Shown here one piece after another: positions 25,058-37,600 of a stretch of 64,000 nt of DNA. Under the pieces are notes generated by a model. It did no database searches, was not told the origin of the DNA, and was given only the letters and a program-made list of their open reading frames with translations. The DNA lies in assembly GCA_002633005.1 (NCBI GenBank), contig NMRA01000022.1, forward strand, positions 1,294,518 to 1,358,517, written 5' to 3'. The stretch's first letter is position 1. Each line of letters begins with the position of its first letter. The stretch comes from Phoronis australis (Eukaryota; Phoronida; Phoronidae). Made by a program: the position numbers and the translations under genes.

Positions 25058-25093
25058 CACGTGCTCGAGAGGACACACGTGCACGCGCACGTG
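25058..25093. promoter_or_regulatory. Cluster of three CACGTG E-boxes
   Basis: CACGTG at 25058-25063, 25076-25081 and 25088-25093, about 2.9 kb upstream of the bHLH gene. Single CACGTG sites are frequent across the window, so a role is uncertain. Confidence 0.25.
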
Positions 25094-27650
25094 TTTCGTT
25101 TTGACTGAATGAATTTCCGTTTTCTTCAATATAAACATCGGCCGTTTTGATTGATGGCAACGTACCGGCGTAATTCGGGATCAAAATATCAGTACTGTCC
25201 ACCGAATTGTTGTGATAACTTAAGTCGTATCAGTCGACTGTTTATTCTAAATCATTTCTTTTTCCCGTAATGAACGAAATGATGGGTGACCGATTGGACT
25301 AAAGAGAAATCTGTATCTGAAATTAGAATTTACTATTTTACGTTGAACATAATTGACGAAGCTGATGAAGAAAATCTTGTCTATTTTCATTCTATTTTAC
25401 GCCACCTGGTATTGTTGTCTATCTGTTTACTTCATTCACCCAATTCAAACTTGTGTCATTGAATGCAAATCGTTGAAGCGTATTCGCGTTTATTTCCTTC
25501 ATGCATTGTAAGTGGGGGCAAATATTTTTAAAGTCTTTTAATAAAGACGTTTGAAAATTATCGACGCCAGTAATTAATAAATTTGTGTTTGAAACTACGC
25601 CTAATTCCGCACGGAATTAATAGGCTCAGTTTCAGCATTATGCAGGACAAAACTGTCTCATATGAGCTTACTGTGTGCACAAACAAAAGAAATTATATGT
25701 GTCTACCCCTATCCCCTGATTGAGTAGGCCTTTTTCAGTAAGCCGTGAACTGCTGCCTTTACATTACGTCTTCGTGGTACCAAACTACAGATAATTACAA
25801 AGAAACTCCATCTATTTAATCACGAACCAATATTACGTGAGTTGATTATCTGCAGCCCTTTGTACTCGGTGGCTTCCTCGACAAATGTGAAATTTGTTGA
25901 TAATAATACCAGTCAACTTGTAAATATCAATAATTAAGCATCGTACAGATTATCACCCATTTCATTGGCCCTCATCAGGCTAGTACAGGTGTAAACACGC
26001 GATCTTTTATGAAAAATAGCCAGCATTTGGAGCCCGAAACAAAATCAGTGCAATGCCTATGTGCAGCCTCGGAGCTAGAGTCGGTGCCTTCATTTGACGT
26101 AACTGTGCTCTTTCTGTAGTTAAAGTTGCTTCATGTTTCTCTAACGAAACAATTAAGTTTTTTTGAACTTACAGGTACAGCGTAACATTTATGTACGAAA
26201 TAACACCAGTGGCAGCCAACAATTTCTTGTTGTTTTGTTATTGTGGGATTTGGCGTCACGCAACAATAAAAATGCGGCTCGGTGATTTTCTTATCAATCA
26301 GCACTTTATTTAAAAAGGTAACACTCGTGCTTAAATGTTTGCCTCTCAAAATCAGCTGTTTGTACTCAACAACCCAAAACGTGTGACTTGCACGTTTTAA
26401 AAACAATACAACTGGTCACCACCTTATATTCTGAGATGCAATCCTGTTTTATTGTTTTAAACAAAAAAAAACACTTTAAAAAGTTATATTCGTTTACTTT
26501 GAAGCTAATACATTTCTTTCCTTGAGAATTCCGAAATATCACCTGTGTTCAAAGTCATTAGTTTGTTTTTGTTGGTTTTTTTATTCTTCATTTGTATTAA
26601 CTTCAACGTTACAACCTTTAGTTCAGAAGCTCTGGTAATAAGCGCTGAGCATCACTACACATTTATTACCAAATAATTTCACAAACTTAGCAACTGACGC
26701 GTACTTAGGCTCACACGCAGCTTTATCCGAAATATCACATGCGATTCTCCATACAAGATATTTCTTTCAACAGTTTCCCATATAATGTAATAGGTTCACT
26801 TACATGTATAAATACAGTCGACTATGTTGAATTTATGTGCTTGTTGTTGGGTGTTTTTGTTTTCCGTGTCTTTTGTTCAGTCTTTTTTAATTTTCAGTTA
26901 AATAGTTAGGGTCGAATTGGGTACACGTTAGCGTCAACAGCTTTGTAACGGATAACCTAAGATTCATCCATGTGCTATATTTAAAGAGACATTATGAGCG
27001 AGAAAAGTTGTTTCTGAGGTCAGCCTCAGCGTGGAAATAAACCTTCAACCTTCCAGGTCTCAGCTAAATACCACTCGATGAATACCTGTGTACTTTAGAC
27101 ATATTTAACTGGTTAAGTCAGGGGCATGTATTTCAGCGAACGCATGGCTGGCAGACATAGGCTAAAGTTGGCGAGTTCAGGCACACAACGGTTTGTGTTG
27201 TTTTGTAGCTCTGGTCAACTCTAATCCCAGCCACCGAGGATCACAAAAATGTGTTTTTTGGTTTGTTTTCCGACTAGGCCCCGTAAAATGTTTCTCCTCG
27301 GCTTTTTGTCTCAAGTTTTTTCTCATACAAGCGTATGAACCTGATCGTGGATACAGGCGCAGGCTCACTCACCGGCACATTGCTCTCAATAGACGCATAT
27401 GTTTGTGTCCCAGCTTGTAGAGTAATTTTACAGAAGCCTTCTTACAAAAGATAACCTGTTGATATCCCTTCATTACTGTCTATTGGCAACCAATCACAGA
27501 CCAGACAAGTCGTGGCACGAGCCGAGACAATCAATCAGAATCACGTGTCATTACACACGCTTCTAACGTATGTACTGAGGCCACGCCCATTTGCTCTTGA
27601 ACTGAACAAAATGATTAACAGTTTAATTAAATAGCCACGCGTGCCAGTGA

Positions 27651-27660
27651 TTATATAAAA
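27651..27660 (+). promoter_or_regulatory. TATA box upstream of the bHLH gene
   Basis: TTATATAAAA lies about 270 nt before the ATG and would place transcription start near 27685, giving a 5' UTR of about 240 nt. Within 200 bp upstream are a CCAATCA motif (about 27490), a CACGTG E-box (27542-27547), tandem TCAATCA (about 27530) and a GCCACGCCC GC-type box (about 27581). The promoter role is inferred from position only. Confidence 0.5.
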
Positions 27661-27925
27661 AGCAACAATCTCCACCAGGTAGTGAGTGTCTTGAATTCGG
27701 CAAAGTGTACACCTATCCCATACGGATGATACGGTCAGGTTATATGAATTAGATACGATCAAAATAATCTAAAGAGCGTCGAAAAAACTCAAGTCCTGTG
27801 AGCCAATAGAAGTATAGAGAGGACAGAACTTGAGAAGTGTTGTTGATGGTAAAAGCTTTGACAATACCAGGTCCGGCAGAGAAAAGGTTAGTCTTGAGCG
27901 ACTTCTAAGTTCTTATAATTGAGCC

Positions 27926-28618
27926 ATGGAAGTGGAAGGCAACGGTTCGTTTTATGGTCCCAGCAATTACGGTGATTTCTCTCCCGAAAATTCAAATGAA
28001 TACCTACACTGCTCGACACAAAATTATAACTACTCTTACGGGAGCGTGCCAACATCTTGTGGAGCAGAGTTCGCGGGAACAAATATGTTATCTCCTGAGA
28101 TTGGAAACGAAAACATTTCGCCTCCCATAAACTATCAGACATCACCTTATGATACTGTTCATACAAACTCAAGCTCGTGGGACCACTGTCCCTTCAGCTA
28201 CCCCCCAATGTCAGCTAACATGCACATGGGACACTTCGGCACGACAACATACAATCCATTTAGTGCCCGTCACTCCGGCCATGTAATTATGCAAAGTGGA
28301 AAACCGAAACGACGGCGTGTGGCGACTGTGGCGCAAAGGAGGGCCGCCAATATCCGTGAGCGTAGACGCATGTTCAACCTGAACGAAGCATTCGATGAAC
28401 TTCGAAAGATTGTGCCGACGTTTGCATACGAAAAGAGGCTGTCTCGTATCGAGACACTGCGGTTGGCCATAACTTACATCTCCTTTATGGCAGATGTAGT
28501 TAATGGTAAAGATCCTAAAGAAGTGAAACTGACGTCACTAAAACCCACAGGATGGTTCTCATTGAAGAAACTTGCAGAATCTGTCAATTTACATGGTATT
28601 CCTCCACCAATGTCGTGA
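27926..28618 (+). CDS. FERD3L: Fer3-like bHLH transcription factor, single exon
   Basis: 230-codon intronless ORF. The bHLH spans about residues 133-192: basic region [15 protein letters not shown], helix 1 [13 protein letters not shown], loop [10 protein letters not shown], helix 2 [27 protein letters not shown] together with [19 protein letters not shown] is diagnostic for the Fer3/FERD3L/Nato3 branch of the PTF1A-like class A bHLH factors, which bind E-boxes as heterodimers with E proteins and act in neural (for example floor-plate) specification in vertebrates. The N-terminal about 130 residues are Ser/Tyr/Asn-rich and low in complexity, making the protein longer than vertebrate FERD3L (about 165 residues). 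The start is in good context (gagccATGG) with an in-frame TGA 6 nt upstream. The C-terminal tail is conserved-looking ([20 protein letters not shown]). PTF1A itself is less likely because of the loop sequence. Confidence 0.93.
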   Translation: MEVEGNGSFYGPSNYGDFSPENSNEYLHCSTQNYNYSYGSVPTSCGAEFAGTNMLSPEIGNENISPPINYQTSPYDTVHTNSSSWDHCPFSYPPMSANMHMGHFGTTTYNPFSARHSGHVIMQSGKPKRRRVATVAQRRAANIRERRRMFNLNEAFDELRKIVPTFAYEKRLSRIETLRLAITYISFMADVVNGKDPKEVKLTSLKPTGWFSLKKLAESVNLHGIPPPMS

Positions 28619-30359
28619 TGAACTGTGATAAATTATGTAATTTATTTGTAAATATGCCTCAATGGAAATGTGTTATATTTTACGCATTGTGTTAAGCTTG
28701 AGTTCGTACTTGTAAATAGTGAAATATTTGTACAGTGGCATGTGACACGTGATAACTTATTGAAGTTTTTGCTATGCGCCTCGCGCCATAGCCACTTTGA
28801 ATTTCCTTTTGGCATATTTGTCATGACTTAGAAGCATTGTAAAATTATATTTTACTTGACACACATTTTCAGGCTCTATGGGTAAATTGACCTCAACAGT
28901 CAAAAACAAAAATGAACTTGATTATCATTAAATCAGCTATAAACCTGCCTTCTGTAAAAAGTTACTTTTGACTTAAAATCACTTAAAACTTAGTCTTAAC
29001 TTGTTCTCCACAATGATTGGCGATGACTCCTTGTCTTGGGACAACGGGTTTGAGATCAGGCTCTAAAGTGTGGCTTGTCACAGCGCTAATTTAATGTGTT
29101 GTGAGCATGTCTCAACCAACCGAACTGATATCTCTTCACTAACTCGATAGAGTACGAAAGAATTTCCTAAACCAAAAGTTAGCTTCCTCGACGGTGGAAC
29201 TTGGGGCTATAGCTGTAAGCAGCGCGTGCTATCTCGTGCAATGTATCAGAACTTGACAACTATTCCGCAGGTTTTCAGTTCCATACCAGGTTATTTGAGC
29301 AATTTATTCTACCAAAGTGGAATATTCGATGATGGTTTTTAAAGTGCATTTTACTCTGAAACGTGTAACATTGTCTACTAAAAGGTGCAATACGTACTTA
29401 CATAGACATCCCATGTGCAATTTTGTAGTAGACAACTATTCTGATGTTTTATACACATGAAGTGTGTTACGATGGTTTGTAGGTATTCTGTTGTTGTTCT
29501 ATATTTTTGTCTCACTATGTATTTTAATGCAAGTGTTAGCTAAATTTCAGTTAATATATCTTATATCTCGTATCAAGCACCCAATAAACGTGATGCATAT
29601 GTGTACACTAAAGCCTTGTTTTGATGATGCTTTTGACAAAAAGTGATCGACTTCAGATTCTGTTGTCATGAAAGTTTTATGAAAGCGTTCGAATCGCCCA
29701 CTCCCTTACAAATACGACCCAAAAACGCGTACATTTTCATTCGAAAATTGGTGTTTACGAAATCAACCTTCTTAACGGAACTTCAGCCCGAGACACACTT
29801 TCGCACGTGTGCCGGTGAGACATGTCTATTTTTTGCGAATCATTCACTATTTAGATGCCTTGTTGACGCCATGAAAAGAGAATGAGCGGCGTGGATACGT
29901 GCACGAACCTGTGCCGATGTTCATGGTTGATTAGCCAAAGCGCGAACGCTATATGATTCTGTCCGCCTGCAAAGGACAACGTTTCAGGCGCAGCTGTCTG
30001 CCGAGAACGCATATATACTTACAAAGCAAAGGCAAGTTTTTTCGAAGGTCGTACGCTTGGTCGCCGTTGCGAAATCATACAACTGACGTTAACTTAATAG
30101 TTTTTCATATTCTGACTTCACGCAGCCTACACGAGCCACGTTTATAAATTGTGTGCCGATTTAAGTCCGAGTTACGAACGTCTTGAGCTAGGACTTATAA
30201 TAAAACGGACCGTAAGGCAGTATGTGTTCTTGGTAGAACGCGAATTTGAATATCAAAACCGCTCAGAGTCAAATTAGAACACAGCGTATTAATAATTCAA
30301 ATTTATTCTCCCTGTTAGCATCGTTTTCATTTCTATTTATTGACAATTCTATCATTTCC

Positions 30360-30480
30360 GTTCTTATAATTATTATTAAAGTCATAATAATAATGATGCT
30401 GTCATAAACGCCGCCGCCCTAGTCGTCGTTGTTGTTGTCTTCATCGACGTCGTCGTTTTTGTTATTACGCTGTAAAACCT
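30360..30480 (+). repeat. Imperfect trinucleotide stretch (ATA, GTC, GTT)
   Basis: ATTATTA and ATAATAATAATG are followed by GTCGTCGTTGTTGTTGTC and GACGTCGTCG. Low complexity with no gene. Confidence 0.55.
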
Positions 30481-31354
30481 TCACAACTTGTGGCTTGTCA
30501 AAGGTTGGTTTTCTGGTGCAAACACTCTGTTGAAGGCTGATCATATTTTCGTGCATCTCATAGGTTGACATGACAACGTTTGAACACTATTCATAATCGC
30601 ATGAAGTGCAAAATATATCATTTGATTATATGCAGCGGAGAGAAAGCAATTGCTACGACGTGTTTTGCCTTTACGAAGGTTGGTGAAAACAGTAGAGGTA
30701 ACAAGTAGTAAGGTTTATATTATTAATCAAGCAAGTCACGTGATTCCGAAATGTTGAAATATACGACTTGTATTCACATACGTAGCGCCCTCTGTTATGA
30801 GAAATGACGTGAAACTGAATGACTGTGTTGGGCTGATACACACTTGTGACAAAATTTCGGATAAATAGTTTTAGAATACTTTTTTTCAGATAGTGATAAT
30901 ATAAACCTCTGTGTGGTTCCGTCACTAAATTTATCCTTTGAACAAGATTTTGTAAAATGTTTGAAGCGAAATATCTTGCAGTTCTTCATACATTTATTTA
31001 CACTTATTTTTTTATAAGTTATTGTTTCGGAAACTTATTCCTTGTACAAATCATTTAATGTTCACGACATGTAAAAAGTGTGGTTGACATGGTACAGCTT
31101 TGCGCTAACGAATAGAGTTTCTAAAAAGTACATCTTTGCCTTGGTCCAGAACTAGTTTCAATAATTGCAGAAGTGTTTCGTATATTTCTGTGACAAATCT
31201 GCGTCTATGTACCCTGCACATCAATTTACTGCCGCAGCTTGATTATAGTAAAATAATAGGCTGGAACAATTTGTTATTTGATATATGTCTTGTCTTTCAA
31301 TGCATTTCAAACACCATTACCTCCTTAAGATCCAGGAGCATCGTTGCGCAAACT

Positions 31355-31590
31355 GCACACGCGCACCCAGCCTAAAATATAAGGGGGCTCGAATTTTTTA
31401 AAATGTGGACTTTTTACTTAAAAAACTGGGTACGTTCAGAGCTATGAGTTATGCATTCACCAAATTCTTGCCTTTTTAGTGGACTTCTGTCTCGTTTTGT
31501 CAGTCTTTTTGTTTCTCTGAGGCGGACCTCTTTGCCCACTTCGCCAAATGGCTCGTTTGAGCCCACCGAGACCCCCTGGGTGCGTGCATG
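31355..31590. mobile_element. hAT-like MITE family, copy 4 (inner part)
   Basis: Starts GCACACGCGCACCCAGCC and ends CCCTGGGTGCGTGCATG. The internal blocks are the same as in the 6328-6599 copy, in the same orientation. Confidence 0.62.
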
Positions 31591-33976
31591 AAGTGAACTA
31601 TACGGCATGTGCATATGTTTTTGTTTATATCAAACATCTGATTTCAGTCAATCAGTTTAATTAACTCAGTTGTGTTGTTTTCATTTCATTTGAACTTTTT
31701 GAGTATTACTTGGTAGACTGGCACATAACCTTTTCGTCTGTGCAAAGTCTCAATCTTGTTTTTCACTGGGATTTCATGCCTTCATTGATTTGCAATGAGG
31801 TCGAAATGCGGAACAAGAGCGCACGATGCCATTTTGTTTATAAAATAAACACGATAGGTGACGAGTCACGAGTCTGCACAATAGCGTCTAAACTCCTCCG
31901 GCAGTCGAGAACACGATTCGTTTACAAAAGCGTTAATATCATCTTTATAGCATTTAATTGTTAGAAACTGATTAATTGAATCTAATTGGATCATAAGATG
32001 TGACAAATCGGCTTTGGATCACACCTCCATCTTCGCTACTACTGTTGCAGTGACTGGAGAAAATTGCTTGTATTTTTTATTACTGTCAAATGCGTAATCG
32101 TTTTCAGTTTTTCCAGCAGCAAAAGGAATTTGCTTCAAGCGTATCATTTTGGTAATAATGTTAATGTTTTTATTCATTCATGTTCGTAAATTACTTGACA
32201 AACGAAACATTTGATAATTTCAATTCAATTTGATAAATAAAATTTATTTGATAATTTCTTTGTAATCATTTCAATAAAAAAACGAGTAACTTCTGTACAC
32301 GTATCATTTATTATTTGGTTTTTGTCTATGTTTTTAGGTCTGATTGATGGAAGCTATTTCCAAAGACAATAATAAAACAAATTTTCGGTGTCGCAAACAT
32401 GTTTGCAAGGTGTGTGTGAAATCTCGCGCGACAACTAATAACATTAGAATTTACAATATGTTTCAGCGCGCATTACATAGTTTTAGCAGCACCGGTATGC
32501 TTTTGATTTGAGGTGAATTAACGAATTTTATTCGTTTTGATTTTCTGAAATAAAAACTTCTGAATGAAGCCACGAACATTTTATTATTCAAACGAGTCCC
32601 AACGTTTAATACGCAGAGCAGTTGTAACAATCGTTTAATGGCCACTCCATCAACCAATGTCTATACTTAAACACTGTTCACTGCTACGTAGTTTAGTTCG
32701 AAGGAAACACAATGTGAATTCCTGATATACAGTAGCGTCAAAGTTCACTTAGTATAGGTCAAAATTACGTAACACTTTTATTACCTGACGGAATTTTAGT
32801 TGGCATCAATGTGAATGCAATGCACTACAATCAAATGTGGAACAAAAAGCTACCAACGCGAACAATTTGTAGTGTAGTTAGAGGACGTTTTGCATATTGG
32901 TTTCTTCACAGGATATTTACTTCCGATCAGTTGAACCCATGTTTTACCTTTGACAATAACTCTAATCAGTACGCCAAAAATCTAGAGTCACTGTGACGGG
33001 TAGCGCGTCGTCTACGCTCACTTGTTCCCATGGAAGCTGTGTGCCGAAACCATCCAAAAGTGATACGGGCAAAGAGGTATGAGTTGTTTCGTAATCCAAA
33101 CACCCATTTTCCCGTAGTTCTTTACTCAGGGATGGGCCCGTGTATTTTTCGATTTTTCGGAAACGAGATCAGTGGCGATACTTCGCGGAAATTTGCTTGA
33201 TATATATGTAAATGAATACATTGCTCCTGTACGATGGAACACGTTTAGTGGCACACTGAAATGTTCAATGCGTGCCTTGTTCTCGTCCTTGGCCACTTTT
33301 CAGTTTGCTGTGCGAGACTATAAGACCAGAACGACCACTGGGTGTGGAATCGAAATAATGTAGGCATAGTTAATTATATAAATCAAAAATTGGTATATTT
33401 TATTAAAGATACATTGTACAGTATGTCTTCCAAAACCAAGCTGTAAGTACACAGAGGACAGACAGTGTTCAAGCAAATTCAGAGGGCTGTTTCAACTATT
33501 AACTAACATGTTGACATTATCATTCTAAACAAATACATGTACTTTCATTTGACGAGAATTTCCTCGGCAGTGGCCTGCACTGCGATTCGACTCTCGCGCA
33601 ATCACTCAAACTAAGACCGAGCTCAACTCAGCGTTACACAGTATAATATCAACACTCATTATTAAAATGCCAATCTGATAAAACATTTTCAACGTTGCAT
33701 TACCAACGAGACGTCTTGTCGTATCGTAAAATCGTCGTGATACCAAACAAGCTAAGATTGTTCTGGTCTCACGTTTGTATAAAGGCTGATGTGGCGACGC
33801 ACCCCTACATGTAAGTACATTTTTGAATGACATGTCAGTCTTGTTTTTTTAATTGCTTGTATAGGTACGCCTATTCAAAAACGAAGGGCAAGCAGGCGAG
33901 ACCCCAATAAATCTTTTTGACCTAACGAGTATGACATAATGCTTTTTGAACAAAGTTTTGTTTTCGTTAAAAAGTG

Positions 33977-34645
33977 TCAAAAATACGAAATGTTCATGCC
34001 CTTTGTACCCAAGAAGGCTTCGTCAATGCTTGACATACCGCTGTCGGATTCAATGGAGTCGGTAGATTCTGTGAGACTCGAGCGTCTTCTCGGTGACAAG
34101 GACAAACTCTTTGGCGGAAGAGGGGGAGGTTTATCGTTGCTTTCTGATTTGTCGTTCCTCTTCGCGTGTCCACTATAGAACGGGATTCTCTGTGACATAG
34201 CCCTAGCACTCACTGGCTGAACGTTCGAATAGATGGCGTTACTGACCGGGTGGCGGTAAGAGGCAGATTTTGCTGCTGCCCGCTGCGACTTTTTCCTTTC
34301 AAGATCACTCGAGGCAGATTCCGACCGGAGTTTGTAGGCTAGTGCGTCGATTAGAATGCTTTCGTTTACAATGTTTAGGGGTTTGATGTCGTTCATGATT
34401 ACCGACGCTGGAATTTGCTTGAAGTCTATGGAATCCACAAAATGAGACATCGCAGTGCCTATGCTAACATCCGAATTCTTCAGACAATATCGCCTGCACC
34501 ATTTTACCGCCACAAAAAGTTTGGTGGTTTCCCGCGCTTGAAGGTCGTCACGTGACAGCACGAGTGAGATTATGTCTCTTGGCAGTGATGCAAATTGATC
34601 GAGCATCAGAACAGATTCGCCGTATTTGACAACAAACTGTAAAAT
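33977..34645 (-). CDS. BTB-BACK gene exon 4: BACK and Ser-rich tail
   Basis: Encodes ILQFVVKYGESVLML to the TGA at 33979-33977. It includes LPRDIISLVLSRDDLQA (BACK), then a linker, PPPLPPKSLSLSP and a serine/acidic stretch (STDSIESDSGMSS). The acceptor is TTTTCATTTCAG. Confidence 0.87.
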   Translation of the reverse strand: MLQFVVKYGESVLMLDQFASLPRDIISLVLSRDDLQARETTKLFVAVKWCRRYCLKNSDVSIGTAMSHFVDSIDFKQIPASVIMNDIKPLNIVNESILIDALAYKLRSESASSDLERKKSQRAAAKSASYRHPVSNAIYSNVQPVSARAMSQRIPFYSGHAKRNDKSESNDKPPPLPPKSLSLSPRRRSSLTESTDSIESDSGMSSIDEAFLGTKGMNISYF

Positions 34646-37600
34646 CTGAAATGAAAAGTCAAGAATTATATTCGGCACTAATTACAAGGCCACCCTAATT
34701 TAACTGGACAAAAGAAAAACTTTCGGTAGAAGCGAAGAAAGTACTTATTGGTAACAAACCTAAAAAAATGATTAAAAATCTCTCAAGTTTTGCTTGACAT
34801 GTTGACAGGTAATATTTACCTCTAAAAATATGAAATTGTCAGTCGCCATGATCGACATACCTTTTGCATTATGAACTTAGTTGCCTTATAATGGAAGTAT
34901 TTTTGGGCGAACGTCAACAGCATGCAGACTGTCTCCAGGTTAATACATTGTTCCAAGTATTCGGTTGCTGCTGTTTTTAAATCTTCTTGTCCATAATGCT
35001 CGGCCGCATTTAAAAGTCCTGTAAAATGTAAGTACTCTGTTATTTCACGAACATTCATTTCGTAAATGATTTTTTCTAAGTGTGAACGCAAATTAACAAC
35101 GAAAAGGGCAGCACAAAGTACACACATTCGTTCAACTTTCGGGAGTATAGTTAAGTTCCTAATAGATAGTTCCGTGCAACCAGCCGCTGGGCCCGTGACC
35201 ATAAAATTTTATCAAAGGCTCTAGTCGAAAATTGGCCATTTGCGCCGAATGCTTTGAAAAAAAATTTTCAGGCAATACGTTTGGTTAAATTTACAGTATA
35301 GTGTCGGGTGAGTGAGGTTTGGTTGTCAGGGAAACTGGGTCCTTTAGTATGACACTATTAGCGATATATAACATAAGAATATAGTTGAAGCAATATACAC
35401 TGTCTACTGTACTGCAACTGAACATCGCAAAGTACTCAACCATCATATCATGTTATGAATCCGTTATTTTGTTGGAGGCACGATAATAGAAGTGAGTAGT
35501 CGCCACGAACGTGAGACGTACTTTGTCATTTTACTTTCGCTTTAGATCAGCACTAACCCACTTCCGTAGACACAAAAATCTAGGACGCTATATAAAGTGA
35601 TGTAACGTGCTTCGCTTGCACTGACATGTTGATATCTCGCGAAGTCTTGCATGAATTTGAGTTTTCCTGAGGTTCTCGAGTCTACGAACGAATGTCAGGT
35701 TTCTAAACGTAGACGAAAAGTAAGACAAAATCGCCGTCTTATTACATGACATTCGACTACTGTATCCGAGCACCTGGAAAACCAACGTGACGTCCTACAA
35801 ACATCAGGTGATTTCCCGCTAAGCATACAAAACGTTTCCAACATGGCGCCAAGGGAAGTGAAACAAAAATCTATCTTGTTTCTTATCACGCAAATCATCG
35901 GTCTTTTGAGTTAAGATATTTTAAATCAACTTTTAATTTGCTATAACTTTATTTCTATTTCCAAAAGTTTTACTGTACAGTATATAATCTTTTTCCTACC
36001 TGGATTTCAAAAATANATAGTTGAAGCAATATACACTGTCTACTGTATTGCAACTGAACATCGCAAAGTACTCAACCATCATATCATGTTATGAATCCGT
36101 TATTTTGTTGGAGGCACGATAATAGAAGTGAGTAGTCGCCACGAACGTGAGACGTACTTTGTCATTTTACTTTCGCTTTAGATCAGCACCAACCCACTTC
36201 CGTAGACACAAAAATCTAGGACGCTATATAAAGTGATGTAACGTGCTTCGCTTGCACTGACATGTTGATATCTCGCGAAGTCTTGCATGAATTTGAGTTT
36301 TCCTGAGGTTCTCGAGTCTACGAACGAATGTCAGGTTTCTAAACGTAGACGAAAAGTAAGACAAAATCGCCGTCTTATTACATGACATTCGACTACTGTA
36401 TCCGAGCACCTGGAAAACCAACGTGACGTCCTACAAACATCAGGTGATTTCCCGCTAAGCATACAAAACGTTTCCAACATGGCGCCAAGGGAAGTGAAAC
36501 AAAAATCTATCTTGTTTCTTATCACGCAAATCATCGGTCTTTTGAGTTAAGATATTTTAAATCAACTTTTAATTTGCTATAACTTTATTTCTATTTCCAA
36601 AAGTTTTACTGTACAGTATATAATCTTTTTCCTACCTGGATTTCAAAAATAAAATTCAAATTCCTTAGGAAGTTCTGTAAATTTTGAAAATATGATATGC
36701 AGTGAAAAAGATTTTATTTGGAAAATCTTTCATCTAAATTCGATTCATGTCACGATGTCTTTTATGAGTTTTAGCGGAAAGGAAGACGGAGGTAAAATAA
36801 ACCAACCAGACAGCCAGTATTAAGACGACGTGCGGCATTTGCCATGAATGTTTATAGGGCTTTGGGACCAATGTTGTCTAAAACAATTTGCCATGACGCT
36901 TTGAATAAAAGTTTTAATGAAAAAACTGCCAAAATATTGTAGAACTCAGTAGACGTACAAGAAGTCAGAAGTAATTTATAACTCGGTTTAAGTGAAACAT
37001 TGCTGATTTTTTTACACTGTCGCCTTGTCAAATCAGTTCACGGCTGATGCAGTTAGCATAAAATTTGTGATAAATCAATAGACAGTAATGGAAACTTCCT
37101 TTCATATCCGCGGCCGAATCACGCAATCGTTATCCCATGCGTGACCCATGCTGCTTTGAACCCTAGCTAATGACGTGAAACCAATTCGATTGCCGAAATT
37201 AAATATCGATTTTCTTATAGTGTCACGTCTCTCTGTAGGATGTATCCTTGGTTAGCTTTATCAACACGCGTCTCTGTGAAATCGTCTTAGTTGTTGCCGG
37301 GTCGATCAAACGATGCAAATATAATAGATTGTACCTAAAGTAATTGTATGATAAGCTTCTAATTAACTGCGAGTACCAGGAAGCGTGAAGTCGTTAAATG
37401 AGCGGAAGTAATTATTGGTCTGGTCTTAGGGTCCGCTTCCGTTTACCCCAGATACTCGTGATGCAGTTACGGTTATAACTTATCGAACAAGAACACCGAA
37501 TTCCACCCCATAATACAACTTCCCAACCTCACCGACCAATCAGTTCAGTAGTTGTCACTTTCTTAGACTACACTCGCGAAGTGCCCCCGTGGTTATGTTG

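Larger units (their letters stand above)
23871..27600. other. Gene-free upstream region of the bHLH gene
   Basis: Contains the SINE-like head at 24407, an 11-bp stem hairpin near 24893 (GCGAGTGCGAG/CTCGCACTTGC) and the CACGTG cluster. Single-exon developmental bHLH genes are often flanked by long regulatory deserts; that this is one is inference. Confidence 0.4.
28619..33976. other. Gene-free region between bHLH and BTB-BACK genes
   Basis: Holds the bHLH 3' UTR (length unknown; an AATAAA occurs near 29583), a trinucleotide stretch and MITE copy 4. No further coding region supported. Confidence 0.5.
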
